The translations under genes were made by a program, and so were the position numbers. The notes beneath the pieces are model-generated. The model was not told the origin of the DNA. It saw only the letters and a list, made by a program, of their open reading frames with translations, and made no database searches. This document shows positions 1 through 8,313 of a DNA stretch of 64,000 nucleotides, piece by piece. How positions within the stretch are numbered: the stretch's first letter is position 1; each line of letters begins with the position of its first letter. Origin of the DNA: Nostoc linckia NIES-25 (GTDB taxonomy: Bacteria > Cyanobacteriota > Cyanobacteriia > Cyanobacteriales > Nostocaceae); assembly GCF_002368035.1 (NCBI RefSeq), contig NZ_AP018222.1, positions 3,837,534 through 3,901,533 of the forward strand. Direction: 5' to 3'.

Positions 1-351
1 GGTTTGGGAGTAGGCTTTTTACAAGCAGATCAAGCGCGTAAAGAGTTAGTAAAAACGGCTAAAAAAGAGTTAGTTAAACACCTACCCCAAGTAGCACACG
101 AGCAATCTCAAGTTGTATACGATGCGGTGAAAGAGTGTTTTGACGCTTACGAACGAGAAGTGAGCAAGCGGATTAACGATGATATTGTTTCTCGGAAATC
201 TGAATTAGATAATTTAGTTAAGCAAAAAGAAACCCGCGAGATTAATCGTGAAAGTGAGTTTAAGAGGTTAAAAACTTTACAAGAAGATGTAATAGCTCAG
301 CTGCAAAAAATTGAGGCTGCGTATAGCAATTTGTTAGCTTACTATAGCTAA
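1..351 (+). CDS. C-terminal part of a dynamin-like GTPase (cut by window edge)
   Basis: The frame is open to the first base, so the gene begins left of the window and only about 116 C-terminal residues are visible. They start with a short Gly-rich hydrophobic stretch (GLGVGFL). The rest is a charged, Lys/Glu-rich helical segment with heptad character, ending AAYSNLLAYYS. This is the usual C-terminal stalk region of bacterial dynamin-like proteins, after the membrane-contacting loop. The GTPase domain itself is not visible. The call leans on the neighbour 250 bp downstream, which has a clear dynamin-type G-domain on the same strand. Tandem bacterial dynamins commonly act as hetero-oligomers on membranes. 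It could instead be another coiled-coil protein. Confidence 0.6.
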   Translation, partial: GLGVGFLQADQARKELVKTAKKELVKHLPQVAHEQSQVVYDAVKECFDAYEREVSKRINDDIVSRKSELDNLVKQKETREINRESEFKRLKTLQEDVIAQLQKIEAAYSNLLAYYS

Positions 352-454
352 AGTATAGGAATCCTCAATCATTTGTGAAAACTTCTATTTCTTTTCTCTG
401 CGTTCTCTGTGGTTCGTTGAAAAAAAAATTCACAACTCAGGAAATAAAGAATAC

Positions 455-490
455 AACCACAGATAAACACTGATTAGTTTATCTGTGGTT
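455..490. repeat. Perfect 14-bp inverted repeat between the two dynamin-like genes
   Basis: The arms AACCACAGATAAAC and GTTTATCTGTGGTT enclose an 8-base loop. The hairpin lies 104 bp after the upstream stop codon with no T-tract, so it is more likely a repeat element than a terminator. The following bases (about 504-541) are a purine-rich 'cgcagagacgcggaggcgcagag' type repeat; its Y-rich complement recurs near 10360-10385 and 43685-43725. Confidence 0.7.
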
Positions 491-602
491 CCTAATATGC
501 TAAATTCACGCAGAGACGCGGAGGCGCAGAGAGGAAGAGAGGAGTTTTTGTAATAGAGTATTTAATTTAAAAATCTATTTTGGAATTTGGAATTAAGAAA
601 CT

Positions 603-2906
603 ATGCAACAACAGTATGAAAAATTAGTAGATTTTCTCAAATCTGCATCTGCACTACTAAATTTAGAACGAAAATCGCAACTCAATCAAGATGTAACTTC
701 TATTTGTAATTATCTAATTAATCCTAATTTTCGGATTGCAGTATTTGGGCCTTTTAATCATGGCAAATCTACCTTATTAAATGCCATGTTGGGAAATCGC
801 ACGTTACCTATTGATTTAATTCCGACTACAGGTGCAGCAATTACTGTTAAGTATGGCTCTGATGTGCGGACTCGGATCGTGTTGGTAGATGGTACAGAAA
901 TCTACCGCAGTGGGACGGAAATTTTACAACAATTTGCTATTCTTGATGGTAATAGACAGATGCGAAAAGATGTAGCATCTGTAGAAGTTTTTTGTCCCCA
1001 TCCCTTTTTAGAAACGGGTGTAGAATTCCTCGATTTACCGGGGACTAACGATCGCGAAGAACAAGATAGTTTAGTACGAGAACAACTTTTAAGTGCAGAT
1101 TTGGTTATTCAATTATTAGATGCACGCAAATTAATGACTTTGGGCGAACGAGAAAACTTGCGAGATTGGCTATTAGATCGTGGGATTAAGACAGTAATTT
1201 TTGTTGCCAATTTTATTAATTTACTCGAACCGGAAGAACAAAAACAAGTCCAAAATCGCCTGGTATTCGTGGCGGAAAGCTTTCGAGCCGAATTACCTCC
1301 AGGTTTTAGTAATTTATACCGTGTTGATGCTTTACCCGCCTTACGAGCTAGATTAAAAGGCGATGTTGCAGAAGCTAATAGTAGCGGTTTGGTGGCTTTT
1401 GAAACAGCTTTACAGAATATTGTGGGGATTTTACAACAAAATCGTGGTAGTGTGCGTTTACCAAGAGTAGAGGCGATCGCTACTCAAATTCAACAATCAT
1501 TAAAAGCCAAAATTGACCCCATTTATAATGAAGTAAAATCAATTGTTGACAACCAAAACGCCAAAATCGAAATCAAAGAAAAAGCTGCTAACTTAATTCA
1601 ACAAGGCTTCGCTACTAGTATTTCTGAATTAGGCGATTGGTTAAGTTTACCAAAATTACTGGCAAAATATCAAGCTGACGCCGCAGTTGCACTGGCAGAA
1701 AATAACTTTAAATCTTGGCAAACGAATACTCTAAAAAAAGACCTAAATCAATTGCAACTAGCGACAGCGAAATGGCTTTACCAAGCTTACGAATTTTTCC
1801 AAGCAGAAAGACCAGAAGATTTATCAATTCCCTTTCCTAGCGAACCCCAAATCGTATTACCTCCCAAGCCGAATAATCACAGTGATTTGAGTGAAACTGG
1901 TTCCATTGCAGTTGGCGGTGGTATTGGTTGGTTGTTAGGCGGGCCCGTCGGTGCTGCTGTGGTTGGGAGTATTTCTTATTTATTAAATAAGAATATTCAA
2001 GAACAAGAAGGAAAATCAGCCAATGAATCTTATCATCAGCAAGTTGCCAAACTTTGTATAGCTGCAACAGAAGATTATTTGTCTAGTTTTAGTAGTCAAG
2101 GATTATCAACTTTGGCCGCATACGATCGGAAAGCCGAAAAAGTAATTTACTTGGAAGTCACTCAAGAGCCGTTAGAAATTGCGAATAAGCGCCAAGATTT
2201 ACAGCGTTTACAAAATATTTTTAATGAACTACTGCAAGAGTTAGAAAAAGCAAAAATTACTGTCAATTATCAACCTTATCAAGAAATACCGAAATCTAAA
2301 ACTATAAATACTCGATATTTGCCACAGCCAGAAACATTTAAAATTTCTCCCGAAGCACAGAAAAATACTGCTAAAAATACCCAGAAAAAAGTAGAATCTA
2401 CTTATCAACAAGTTTCTCCACCACCGAAGACTTCTGCTTCTCCACGTTCAGAAGAAGTAGCACAGGAAAAGACTGCTAAAAATACCCAGAAAAAAGTAGA
2501 ATCTCCTCGTCAACAAGTTTCTTCACCACCGAAAAATTCTACTTATCCACGTCCAGAAGAAATAGACGCGAAATTCCATAATTGGGAACTGGATGAGGAA
2601 ATAGCACGCATGAAAGCAGAAATGAAATCCCCTGGTTCTCAAACTAACAAACAGCAAAATACAACTCAAAATAATAAAGTACCAAATCCCCCCAAAACTC
2701 AGACACAAAAAGATAAAATTACTCGCGCCTACAGCATTTTAGGGTTACAACCCAACGCTCCTTTAACTGAGATTAAGCAAGCTTATCGAACTTTAGTAAA
2801 AAAATGGCATCCAGATTTATTTGTAGGTAAACCGCAACAACAAAAACAAGCGCAAGAGAAAATGCATTTAGTGAATGAAGCTTATACAATTTTGACTGAG
2901 AGTTAA
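603..2906 (+). CDS. Dynamin-like GTPase with C-terminal J-domain
   Basis: A 767-residue protein. Residues 49-56 (GPFNHGKS) form the G1 P-loop, TTG near 75-77 fits G2, and DLPG at 144-147 is G3, so this is a dynamin-family GTPase. A Gly-rich hydrophobic segment at about 436-463 could insert in membrane. Coiled-coil regions flank it. A Lys/Pro/Gln-rich linker at about 580-700 contains an imperfect internal duplication (the segment KNTQKKVES occurs twice). Residues 706-767 are a complete J-domain with the HPD tripeptide at about 736-738, so the protein should recruit and stimulate a DnaK-type Hsp70. The fusion suggests GTPase-driven membrane remodelling coupled to chaperone action. It follows another dynamin-like gene on the same strand. 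The G4 base-specificity motif is not obvious. The domain calls are firm; the biological role is inferred. Confidence 0.85.
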   Translation: MQQQYEKLVDFLKSASALLNLERKSQLNQDVTSICNYLINPNFRIAVFGPFNHGKSTLLNAMLGNRTLPIDLIPTTGAAITVKYGSDVRTRIVLVDGTEIYRSGTEILQQFAILDGNRQMRKDVASVEVFCPHPFLETGVEFLDLPGTNDREEQDSLVREQLLSADLVIQLLDARKLMTLGERENLRDWLLDRGIKTVIFVANFINLLEPEEQKQVQNRLVFVAESFRAELPPGFSNLYRVDALPALRARLKGDVAEANSSGLVAFETALQNIVGILQQNRGSVRLPRVEAIATQIQQSLKAKIDPIYNEVKSIVDNQNAKIEIKEKAANLIQQGFATSISELGDWLSLPKLLAKYQADAAVALAENNFKSWQTNTLKKDLNQLQLATAKWLYQAYEFFQAERPEDLSIPFPSEPQIVLPPKPNNHSDLSETGSIAVGGGIGWLLGGPVGAAVVGSISYLLNKNIQEQEGKSANESYHQQVAKLCIAATEDYLSSFSSQGLSTLAAYDRKAEKVIYLEVTQEPLEIANKRQDLQRLQNIFNELLQELEKAKITVNYQPYQEIPKSKTINTRYLPQPETFKISPEAQKNTAKNTQKKVESTYQQVSPPPKTSASPRSEEVAQEKTAKNTQKKVESPRQQVSSPPKNSTYPRPEEIDAKFHNWELDEEIARMKAEMKSPGSQTNKQQNTTQNNKVPNPPKTQTQKDKITRAYSILGLQPNAPLTEIKQAYRTLVKKWHPDLFVGKPQQQKQAQEKMHLVNEAYTILTES

Positions 2907-3244
2907 GAATTCAGAATTCAGGAGTCAGGAGTCAGAATTTAGAATGCAATCAGCAACACATTGTTGGGTTAAGACGCGATGAATCGCGTCTCTACAAATG
3001 GTCTATTTGTAGGATTATATTAGTATTAGATAAAATTTATTCTGAACAAGACTTACCCAATATGTGACTGAAAACCTTATTCTAGGGTAGCGGTAATTCA
3101 TGAATTACCGCTACTTTCGTTATCTTTTGCGTAAGTCCTGCTGAATTCTGAATTCTTCCTTCTCAAGAGATTTCATCCTAATTTCATTTCTGGTTGCGAA
3201 ATTAGGAAGTAAATATAGAATTAGGAAACTGTTAGATAAAACCT
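2907..3244. repeat. Intergenic spacer with two palindromic repeats
   Basis: No gene is seen in this spacer. It holds GAATTCAGAATTCAGG-type repeats just after the dynamin stop. It also has the dispersed palindrome AGACGCGAT-GA-ATCGCGTCT at 2972-2991, whose relatives occur near 13840, 14691 and 43597. A perfect 28-bp palindrome lies at 3087-3114 (arm GTAGCGGTAATTCA). Either palindrome could act as a transcript-stabilising or terminating hairpin, but neither is followed by a strong T-tract. Confidence 0.7.
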
Positions 3245-3919
3245 ATGCAATTGCTATCTTTGAAGAAGGGTTTTTTAGCGTTAAGCTTTGTGGCGATCGC
3301 TTCAGCGAGTGGATTGCTCACAGCCTGTTCCAATGCTGCTTCCCAGAACTCAACGCAAACCCCAAACCCAACTCCTACCAATGCTAGCGACAATCACATG
3401 AATCACAGCATGGGAATGGATTTAGGCCCAGCCGATGCTGACTTTGATTTACGGTTTATTGATGCGATGATACCGCACCATCAAGGGGCTTTGGAAATGG
3501 CCAAAGAAGCACAACAAAAATCCAAACGCCCTGAAATCAAAAAACTAGCAGACAATATCATCAAATCGCAAAATCAAGAAATTACCCAGATGAAGCAGTG
3601 GCGAAAAGCTTGGTATCCCAGCGCGGGAAATAAACCAATGGCTTATCACAGTCAAATGGGTCACATGATGGAGATGTCACCTGAGCAAATGCAAGCGATG
3701 ATGATGAGTCAGGACTTAGGTGCGGCTGATGATAAATTCGATTTGCGCTTTATTAATGCGATGATTCCTCACCATGAAGGGGCTGTAAAAATGGCACAAG
3801 ACGCTTTAACTAAGTCTAAACGCCCGGAAATCAAGCAATTAGCTCAAGAAATTATCAAAGCACAAGATACTGAAATTAAACAAATGCAGCAATGGCGGAA
3901 AAGTTGGTATAACCAGTGA
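3245..3919 (+). CDS. Lipoprotein with two DUF305 domains
   Basis: A 224-residue exported protein. The N-terminal signal has a lipobox (LLTAC, Cys at about 28), so it should be lipid-anchored. It carries two DUF305 units at about residues 59-125 and 158-224. Each has the family signature FDLRFI(D/N)AMIPHH(Q/E)GA followed by MA(K/Q)xA, and each ends QWRK(A/S)WY. The units are so alike that they look like an internal duplication. The linker between them (about 130-156) is unusually rich in Met and His (QMGHMMEMS, MQAMMM), as is the segment before the first unit (HMNHSMGM). DUF305 proteins have a ferritin-like four-helix fold and often sit near copper-handling genes. Metal binding here is inferred from the His/Met content only. 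Confidence 0.85.
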   Translation: MQLLSLKKGFLALSFVAIASASGLLTACSNAASQNSTQTPNPTPTNASDNHMNHSMGMDLGPADADFDLRFIDAMIPHHQGALEMAKEAQQKSKRPEIKKLADNIIKSQNQEITQMKQWRKAWYPSAGNKPMAYHSQMGHMMEMSPEQMQAMMMSQDLGAADDKFDLRFINAMIPHHEGAVKMAQDALTKSKRPEIKQLAQEIIKAQDTEIKQMQQWRKSWYNQ

Positions 3920-4142
3920 TGTTGTGAGGGAGGTGGGGAGATGGGGAGGTGGGGAGACAAGGGAGACAAGGGGAATCAATACTTGTCGGTTAAGGGGGAA
4001 AGGGAAAGGGGAAAAGGGAAAGAAAAAACCTTTAACCCTTACCCTTTAACCTTTTCCCCAAACCAAATTCCAGTTTAAAATCCTTAACCGAGCAGTATTG
4101 CAAGGGGAATATACTTGTCAGTCCCCAGTCCCCAGTCCCTCT
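3920..4142. repeat. G-rich repeat followed by an AAGGGGAAAGG hairpin
   Basis: A gggagatggggaggtgggg stretch (3928-3975) is followed by a large imperfect inverted repeat: AAGGGGGAAAGGGAAAGG on one arm and CCTTTAACCTTTTCCCC on the other. This class recurs between genes at about 17800-17880, 33435-33540, 34840-34945, 44290-44375 and 47955-48003. The runs of four G could form a G-quadruplex. No coding potential is seen. Confidence 0.7.
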
Positions 4143-7142
4143 TCACTGCGGATTTCCTTCTTCCACTGGACGGATAATTGCAGCCGGTGGTGTAACTACT
4201 GGTTGAAAGATTCCTTGTAATGCTTGTTCTAATGTTTGTGCCATGACAATTCGGTTTTCGTAAGCTACAACTACTCGTACCAAAGTTGGCAAGCTATTTT
4301 GTGTGGCTTCTAGATAAATTGGCTCGACGTACAACAGCGATTGCTCAATGGGAATTACTAATAAATTTCCTTGAATGGCTCTCGAACCTTGGCGATTCCA
4401 CAGGGAAATTTGCTGCGAAATTACTGGGTCTTGGTTAATTCGCGCCTCGATTTGCTCTGGGCCGTAGATTAGTCTTTCTTTAGGAAAGATATACAACAAT
4501 AACTTACCGTAATTCACGCTATCCGATCGCGCTGCCAACCAAGCAATTAAATTAGTCCGCTGCTTGGGAGTGTAGGGCAAAAACAAAATAAATTCTTCAA
4601 AAGTTACATTCGGTAAACCAGTAATCAAATAGTACGGTTCTACCGGACGGGGTTCGCTACCATAAATTTCGTTAGGAATTTGCCATTGGTCTTCCCGGTT
4701 GTAAAATACCTGGGGATCGGTCATGTGGTAGGACATCAACCGCTCAGATTGAATTTTGAACAAGTCCTCAGGATAGCGGATATGATTGCGGAGAGTAATG
4801 GGCATGGCGCTGAGCGGTTTGAAGGTGTTGGGAAATATCCTCGACCAACTGGCCACAATCGGATCGCTTCCATCGGCAATATAAAAGTTAACGATGCCGT
4901 GGTAGGCATCAACTACTACCTTTACGGAGTTACGGATATAATTAATACCCTCATTCGCCGTGTCTGAGTAAGGATAGCGATCGCTTGTTGTATAGGCATC
5001 CACAATCCAGTAAAGGTAACTTTTACCATTTGGGTAGTCTGGATTGGTATTGTTACGATTTGCATCAGCACTGACTAAATAAGGGTCGCTGTCAAATTGC
5101 AAAAAAGGTGCGATCGCCTGAATTCTTTGCCTGATATTCCGCCGCAATAACACTTTGGTATCTGGCAAAAAGTCCCGTGTCAAGACCATCTGCCAATCTT
5201 TCAAATACATCGCAAATAGCCAGCGACGCCATACCGAACCAATTTTAACGCCACCCCGTCCATCGTAGGAGGTATAAACATTGTCGCTACCACTGGGATA
5301 ATCTAATTCTCTAACTCTTGTGCCAGTCATTACATAGTTATTAGTAATTTCCCCATAATAAATTCGGGGTTCTCCAATAGGAATACTTTCACGAATGCCT
5401 TGACTGGAAGTTGTCAGGGCGCTACTATCGCCACTAATATCTTTGACAAAATATTCTGGTAGTCCACCCGCCCCCACTGTATTCACTGGGCTAACAGTAA
5501 ACCCAAAACCGTGGGTATAAATTAGATGGCGGTTAACCCAGGTTTGAGCCTGCTGCGGTACGGCTGTGTAGTCTAATTCTCGTGCAGCAATTAGTACCTG
5601 ACGGCGTTCTGCTGCTTTAATTACTTCCTGTTTCGCCGCTGGTTCGGGGACAGATGGTCGGTCTGAATTTACCTCTGTTTTCAAAGTATAGCGATCGATA
5701 TCGGCATCGGGGAACCGATAGTATGGGCGAATTTGTTGTAACTGACGATTGGTTTCTAACAATGGTCGCTCATCCCAAAGGCGGATATTGCGAATTGTCA
5801 GTTTATTTTTTTGAATATCAGCTTCAGTTAATGTTCCTTGGGGGTTGAAGGTTCTAGCATCGATCGCCTCTAGATCAAATGCTTGGCGAGTTAAGGCAAT
5901 GGTACGCTGAATGTATGGTTGCTCTCTTTGCAATTCATTTGGTTCGACAATTAAATATTGCACGACATTAGGGAGAACAACCTCAGCGGCCGGAACTAGT
6001 ACTATGTAAATGCCTAATGCGTAAAACACTAAGCGGCGATACTGGGATTTCGCTTTCCAGAACAACGTTCGCCAAAGTAAGTAAAAGGCGATGCCAACAG
6101 CTACGACACATAAAATCGTGTAAGCTGGCAACTGGGTTGTAACATCGGTGTAGCTGGCACCGTAACTGACTCCACGGGTAGAGTATAGCAGTTCATAGCG
6201 ACTCAGCCAGTAACTAAAAGCTACCAAGAGCATCAACAAGCCACCCATACCGTACAAATGACGTTGCTGTTTTTGGGTAAAACCAGGGAAAATTCCCTGA
6301 CTCAAACTGTCAGCCGACAGTAGATAAGTCAAAGCGACGGCGACAAAGCCATACAAAAATAATCCCATCAGCCAGAGTTCCAACAGTTGCCAAAACGGTA
6401 AGGAAAATATGTAGAAGCTGATATCCTGACCAAATAAAGGCTCAGTGCTGTTGAAAGGAGTGGGATGGAAATATAGCAGTACTTTTGCCCAGTTTTGGAA
6501 TAGTATTAAGCCAAAAATGGCACTAAAGACAATTGCGATCGCTGTGAGTAAAAAACCTGGAAAAATTAAAATAGCGATCGCTCCCCCGACAATTAAGCCG
6601 AGATGCCAAATTTGTGAGACAGTCTGCTTTGAGAGTTGCCAAATTATCTCTGGCCGAAATAAGGCGGGAATTGGTAAACTAGCGTTATCCACTGGAGAAT
6701 GCCAGTAAGAAATAGCAATTTGACCGTAGTGAGCTACCATTAACCCTGTCAACAAGCTCAGTATTAAAACTAACGGTAACAGCCAGCGTAATTTTAATGG
6801 TTTTAAGCCTTGGGTTTGGGGTGTCGAAATGCGATCGCGTCTTGCATAATCAACACTGAGAAAGTTTTGGAATTCCCTTTCTACTTCAACTTCCTGAATC
6901 TTCAAAGACCGGGGATACTTCAACCGTTGTGCGAGAGCAAGGTTTACCAGCAGATATGCAGCACTCAGGCTAGCTACCACTACCCACAAAATACCACGAG
7001 TCAATAACCTGACTAGAAATGCTTGCAGGTAACCGACTTCTTGAAACCAAAAAATTTCTGCTCCCACGCGGGAGGCTAAATCCAGGAGTAGCCATAACCC
7101 CAGGAATATAATAAATACTCTAAAGCTCCATTTCCAGAACAT
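4143..7142 (-). CDS. UPF0182 family large membrane protein
   Basis: A 999-residue protein of the UPF0182 (COG1615) family. The N-terminal 400 residues contain seven or eight strongly hydrophobic segments, starting with a helix at about 5-25 and including a long block at about 115-240. The remaining 600 residues are soluble and form the conserved signature part (for example the region of LIYTHGFGFTVSPVN and LPYTPKQRTNL). Length and layout match the family; its biochemical role is unknown. The ATG has no clear Shine-Dalgarno sequence. A short proline-rich tail ends the protein. It stands alone, with repeat-filled spacers on both sides. Confidence 0.9.
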   Translation of the reverse strand: MFWKWSFRVFIIFLGLWLLLDLASRVGAEIFWFQEVGYLQAFLVRLLTRGILWVVVASLSAAYLLVNLALAQRLKYPRSLKIQEVEVEREFQNFLSVDYARRDRISTPQTQGLKPLKLRWLLPLVLILSLLTGLMVAHYGQIAISYWHSPVDNASLPIPALFRPEIIWQLSKQTVSQIWHLGLIVGGAIAILIFPGFLLTAIAIVFSAIFGLILFQNWAKVLLYFHPTPFNSTEPLFGQDISFYIFSLPFWQLLELWLMGLFLYGFVAVALTYLLSADSLSQGIFPGFTQKQQRHLYGMGGLLMLLVAFSYWLSRYELLYSTRGVSYGASYTDVTTQLPAYTILCVVAVGIAFYLLWRTLFWKAKSQYRRLVFYALGIYIVLVPAAEVVLPNVVQYLIVEPNELQREQPYIQRTIALTRQAFDLEAIDARTFNPQGTLTEADIQKNKLTIRNIRLWDERPLLETNRQLQQIRPYYRFPDADIDRYTLKTEVNSDRPSVPEPAAKQEVIKAAERRQVLIAARELDYTAVPQQAQTWVNRHLIYTHGFGFTVSPVNTVGAGGLPEYFVKDISGDSSALTTSSQGIRESIPIGEPRIYYGEITNNYVMTGTRVRELDYPSGSDNVYTSYDGRGGVKIGSVWRRWLFAMYLKDWQMVLTRDFLPDTKVLLRRNIRQRIQAIAPFLQFDSDPYLVSADANRNNTNPDYPNGKSYLYWIVDAYTTSDRYPYSDTANEGINYIRNSVKVVVDAYHGIVNFYIADGSDPIVASWSRIFPNTFKPLSAMPITLRNHIRYPEDLFKIQSERLMSYHMTDPQVFYNREDQWQIPNEIYGSEPRPVEPYYLITGLPNVTFEEFILFLPYTPKQRTNLIAWLAARSDSVNYGKLLLYIFPKERLIYGPEQIEARINQDPVISQQISLWNRQGSRAIQGNLLVIPIEQSLLYVEPIYLEATQNSLPTLVRVVVAYENRIVMAQTLEQALQGIFQPVVTPPAAIIRPVEEGNPQ

Positions 7143-7296
7143 TTTATATTGGGAATTGGGATTTCAGGATTGGGCATAGGGCATTGGTGATGATATCACG
7201 TGCGGCAAATTACTTATTATCGAAGCGTAATCTCTTCCCCAGCCCCTCCCCGAATAAGATGTTCTTTTATTATGAGCAATTTAGCAGATATGATAC

Positions 7297-7652
7297 GAGT
7301 CTTTGATACTCGCGAACGAACTTTTGATATTCGCGAACGAGTCTTTGATATTCGCGAAGAGCCTTTGATATTTGCGAACGAACCTTTAATATTCGTTGAC
7401 GAGTCTTTGATACTCGTGAATGAGTCTTTGATACTCGTGAATGAGTCTTTGATACTCGTGAGCGAGTTTTTGATATTCGCGAGCGAGTCTTTGATATTCG
7501 TTGACGAGTCTTTGATACTCGTGAATGAGTCTTTGATACTCGTGAGCGAGTCTTTGATATTCGCGAGCGAGTCTTTGATACTCATGAGCGAGTCTTTGAT
7601 ACTCATGAGCGAGTCTTTGATACTCATGAGCGAGTCTTTGATACTCGCCAAT
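7297..7652. repeat. Minisatellite 1: 17 tandem 21-bp units
   Basis: Seventeen head-to-tail units, all 21 bp except unit 3 (7339-7358), which lacks one base. The core is GAGTCTTTGATACTC followed by a variable hexamer (cgtgaat, cgtgagc, cgcgagc, cgttgac types). GAGT and ACTC at the ends of the core are complementary, so each unit can form a small hairpin. Variants occur in blocks (units 5-9 resemble 10-13), which indicates duplication of multi-unit segments. Because 21 is a multiple of three, open frames run across it on both strands, giving heptapeptide repeats (LILVNES-like or SIKDSLM-like). I regard these as by-products of the period, not as genes. Confidence 0.9.
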
Positions 7653-7698
7653 GACTATTTATAACAATTTTCTATAATCTCACAACAGATCGATCTCC

Positions 7699-7844
7699 CT
7701 GACTTTTCACGTTATGTGGAAAAGCCAACGATTGACCTAACCCCCTAACCCCCTTCCCGACGCGGGAAGGGGGAAAATTCAAAGTCTCTCTCCTAAAAGG
7801 AGAGAGATTTAGAGAGAGGTTTTCCAGATACCGTGAAAAGTCAG
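7699..7844. mobile_element. 146-bp MITE-like element with 10-bp target duplication
   Basis: The terminal inverted repeats start CTGACTTTTCACG at both ends, perfect over 13 bp and about 22 of 24 overall. Identical 10-bp direct repeats ATCGATCTCC flank it at 7689-7698 and 7845-7854. It carries no gene. The interior holds palindromic C/G-rich stretches (ccccttcccgacgcgggaaggggg and ctctctcctaaaaggagagag). The ends plus the target duplication are the signature of a non-autonomous DNA transposon. No transposase with such ends is in the window. Confidence 0.85.
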
Positions 7845-7920
7845 ATCGATCTCCGGGTTTTTACGCCTCCGTGTCCCCGCATCATTATCTGTAGCAATCT
7901 TTTGGAGAGTTAGTATTAAC

Positions 7921-8208
7921 GTGAATTCGATGTATGGGATTTTGACCTCACCCCCAGCCCCTCTCCTTCAAGGAGAGGGGAGTAAAAAAAGCCTAATTTT
8001 TCGTTACTCCTCCCTCAATACTGTTCGGATAAGATCCCCCCGCCTGTGGCGACCCCTTTAAAAAGAGGGTAATTAGAAGAAAAAGCCCCGCTTTTTAAGG
8101 GGGGTTGGGGGGATCTTCGAGGGATAAACACGTTAACCGAACCGTATTGACTCCTCCCTCTCCTTCAAGGAGAGGGACGCTGGGTGGGTGAGGTCTATCG
8201 AATTCACA
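7921..8208. repeat. Inverted-repeat element interrupted by a MITE
   Basis: The ends are GTGAATTCGAT at 7921-7931 and its complement ATCGAATTCAC at 8198-8208. The interior is a 'cctcacccccagcccctctccttcaaggagagg' type repeat, split by the 134-bp MITE at 8016-8149. Related ends (CGTGAGTTCGA and complement) bound a similar element at 48143-48300. Confidence 0.65.
8016..8149. mobile_element. MITE family X copy A (CAATACGGTTCAG-type ends), nested
   Basis: The ends are CAATACTGTTCGG and the complement of CAATACGGTTCGG (12 of 13 match). A perfect 10-bp direct repeat ACTCCTCCCT lies on both sides (8006-8015 and 8150-8159). The interior is a G/C-rich fold-back (gatccccccgcctg ... ttggggggatct) shared with copy B at 45043-45177. 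It sits inside the older element 7921-8208, giving a relative order of insertion. Confidence 0.85.
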
Positions 8209-8236
8209 TAGTATTACGTAGATGAGCCAAAGTAAT

Positions 8237-8261
8237 AATCCCCTCAGTAAATGAGGGGATT
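8237..8261 (-). terminator. Hairpin terminator after the pentapeptide-repeat gene
   Basis: A perfect 10-bp stem (AATCCCCTCA with TGAGGGGATT) and 5-base loop lie 53 bp past the stop codon of the minus-strand gene. Read on the minus strand the stem is followed by ATTACTTT, a weak T-rich tail. Confidence 0.55.
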
Positions 8262-8313
8262 TGCGATTATTTAAACTCGTTTAAAGGTAGTGGCAGCTAG
8301 AATTTATTTTGCA

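Noticed and set aside
7297..7652. CRISPR array
   Set aside because: Units are contiguous without unique spacers, 21 bp long and variable, and no cas gene is nearby.
7200..7664. Long open frames on both strands across the 21-bp array (154 codons plus, 144 codons minus)
   Set aside because: A tandem period divisible by three keeps any stop-free frame open. Neither has a convincing ribosome site, and the plus-strand peptide changes its repeat register at the one short unit.
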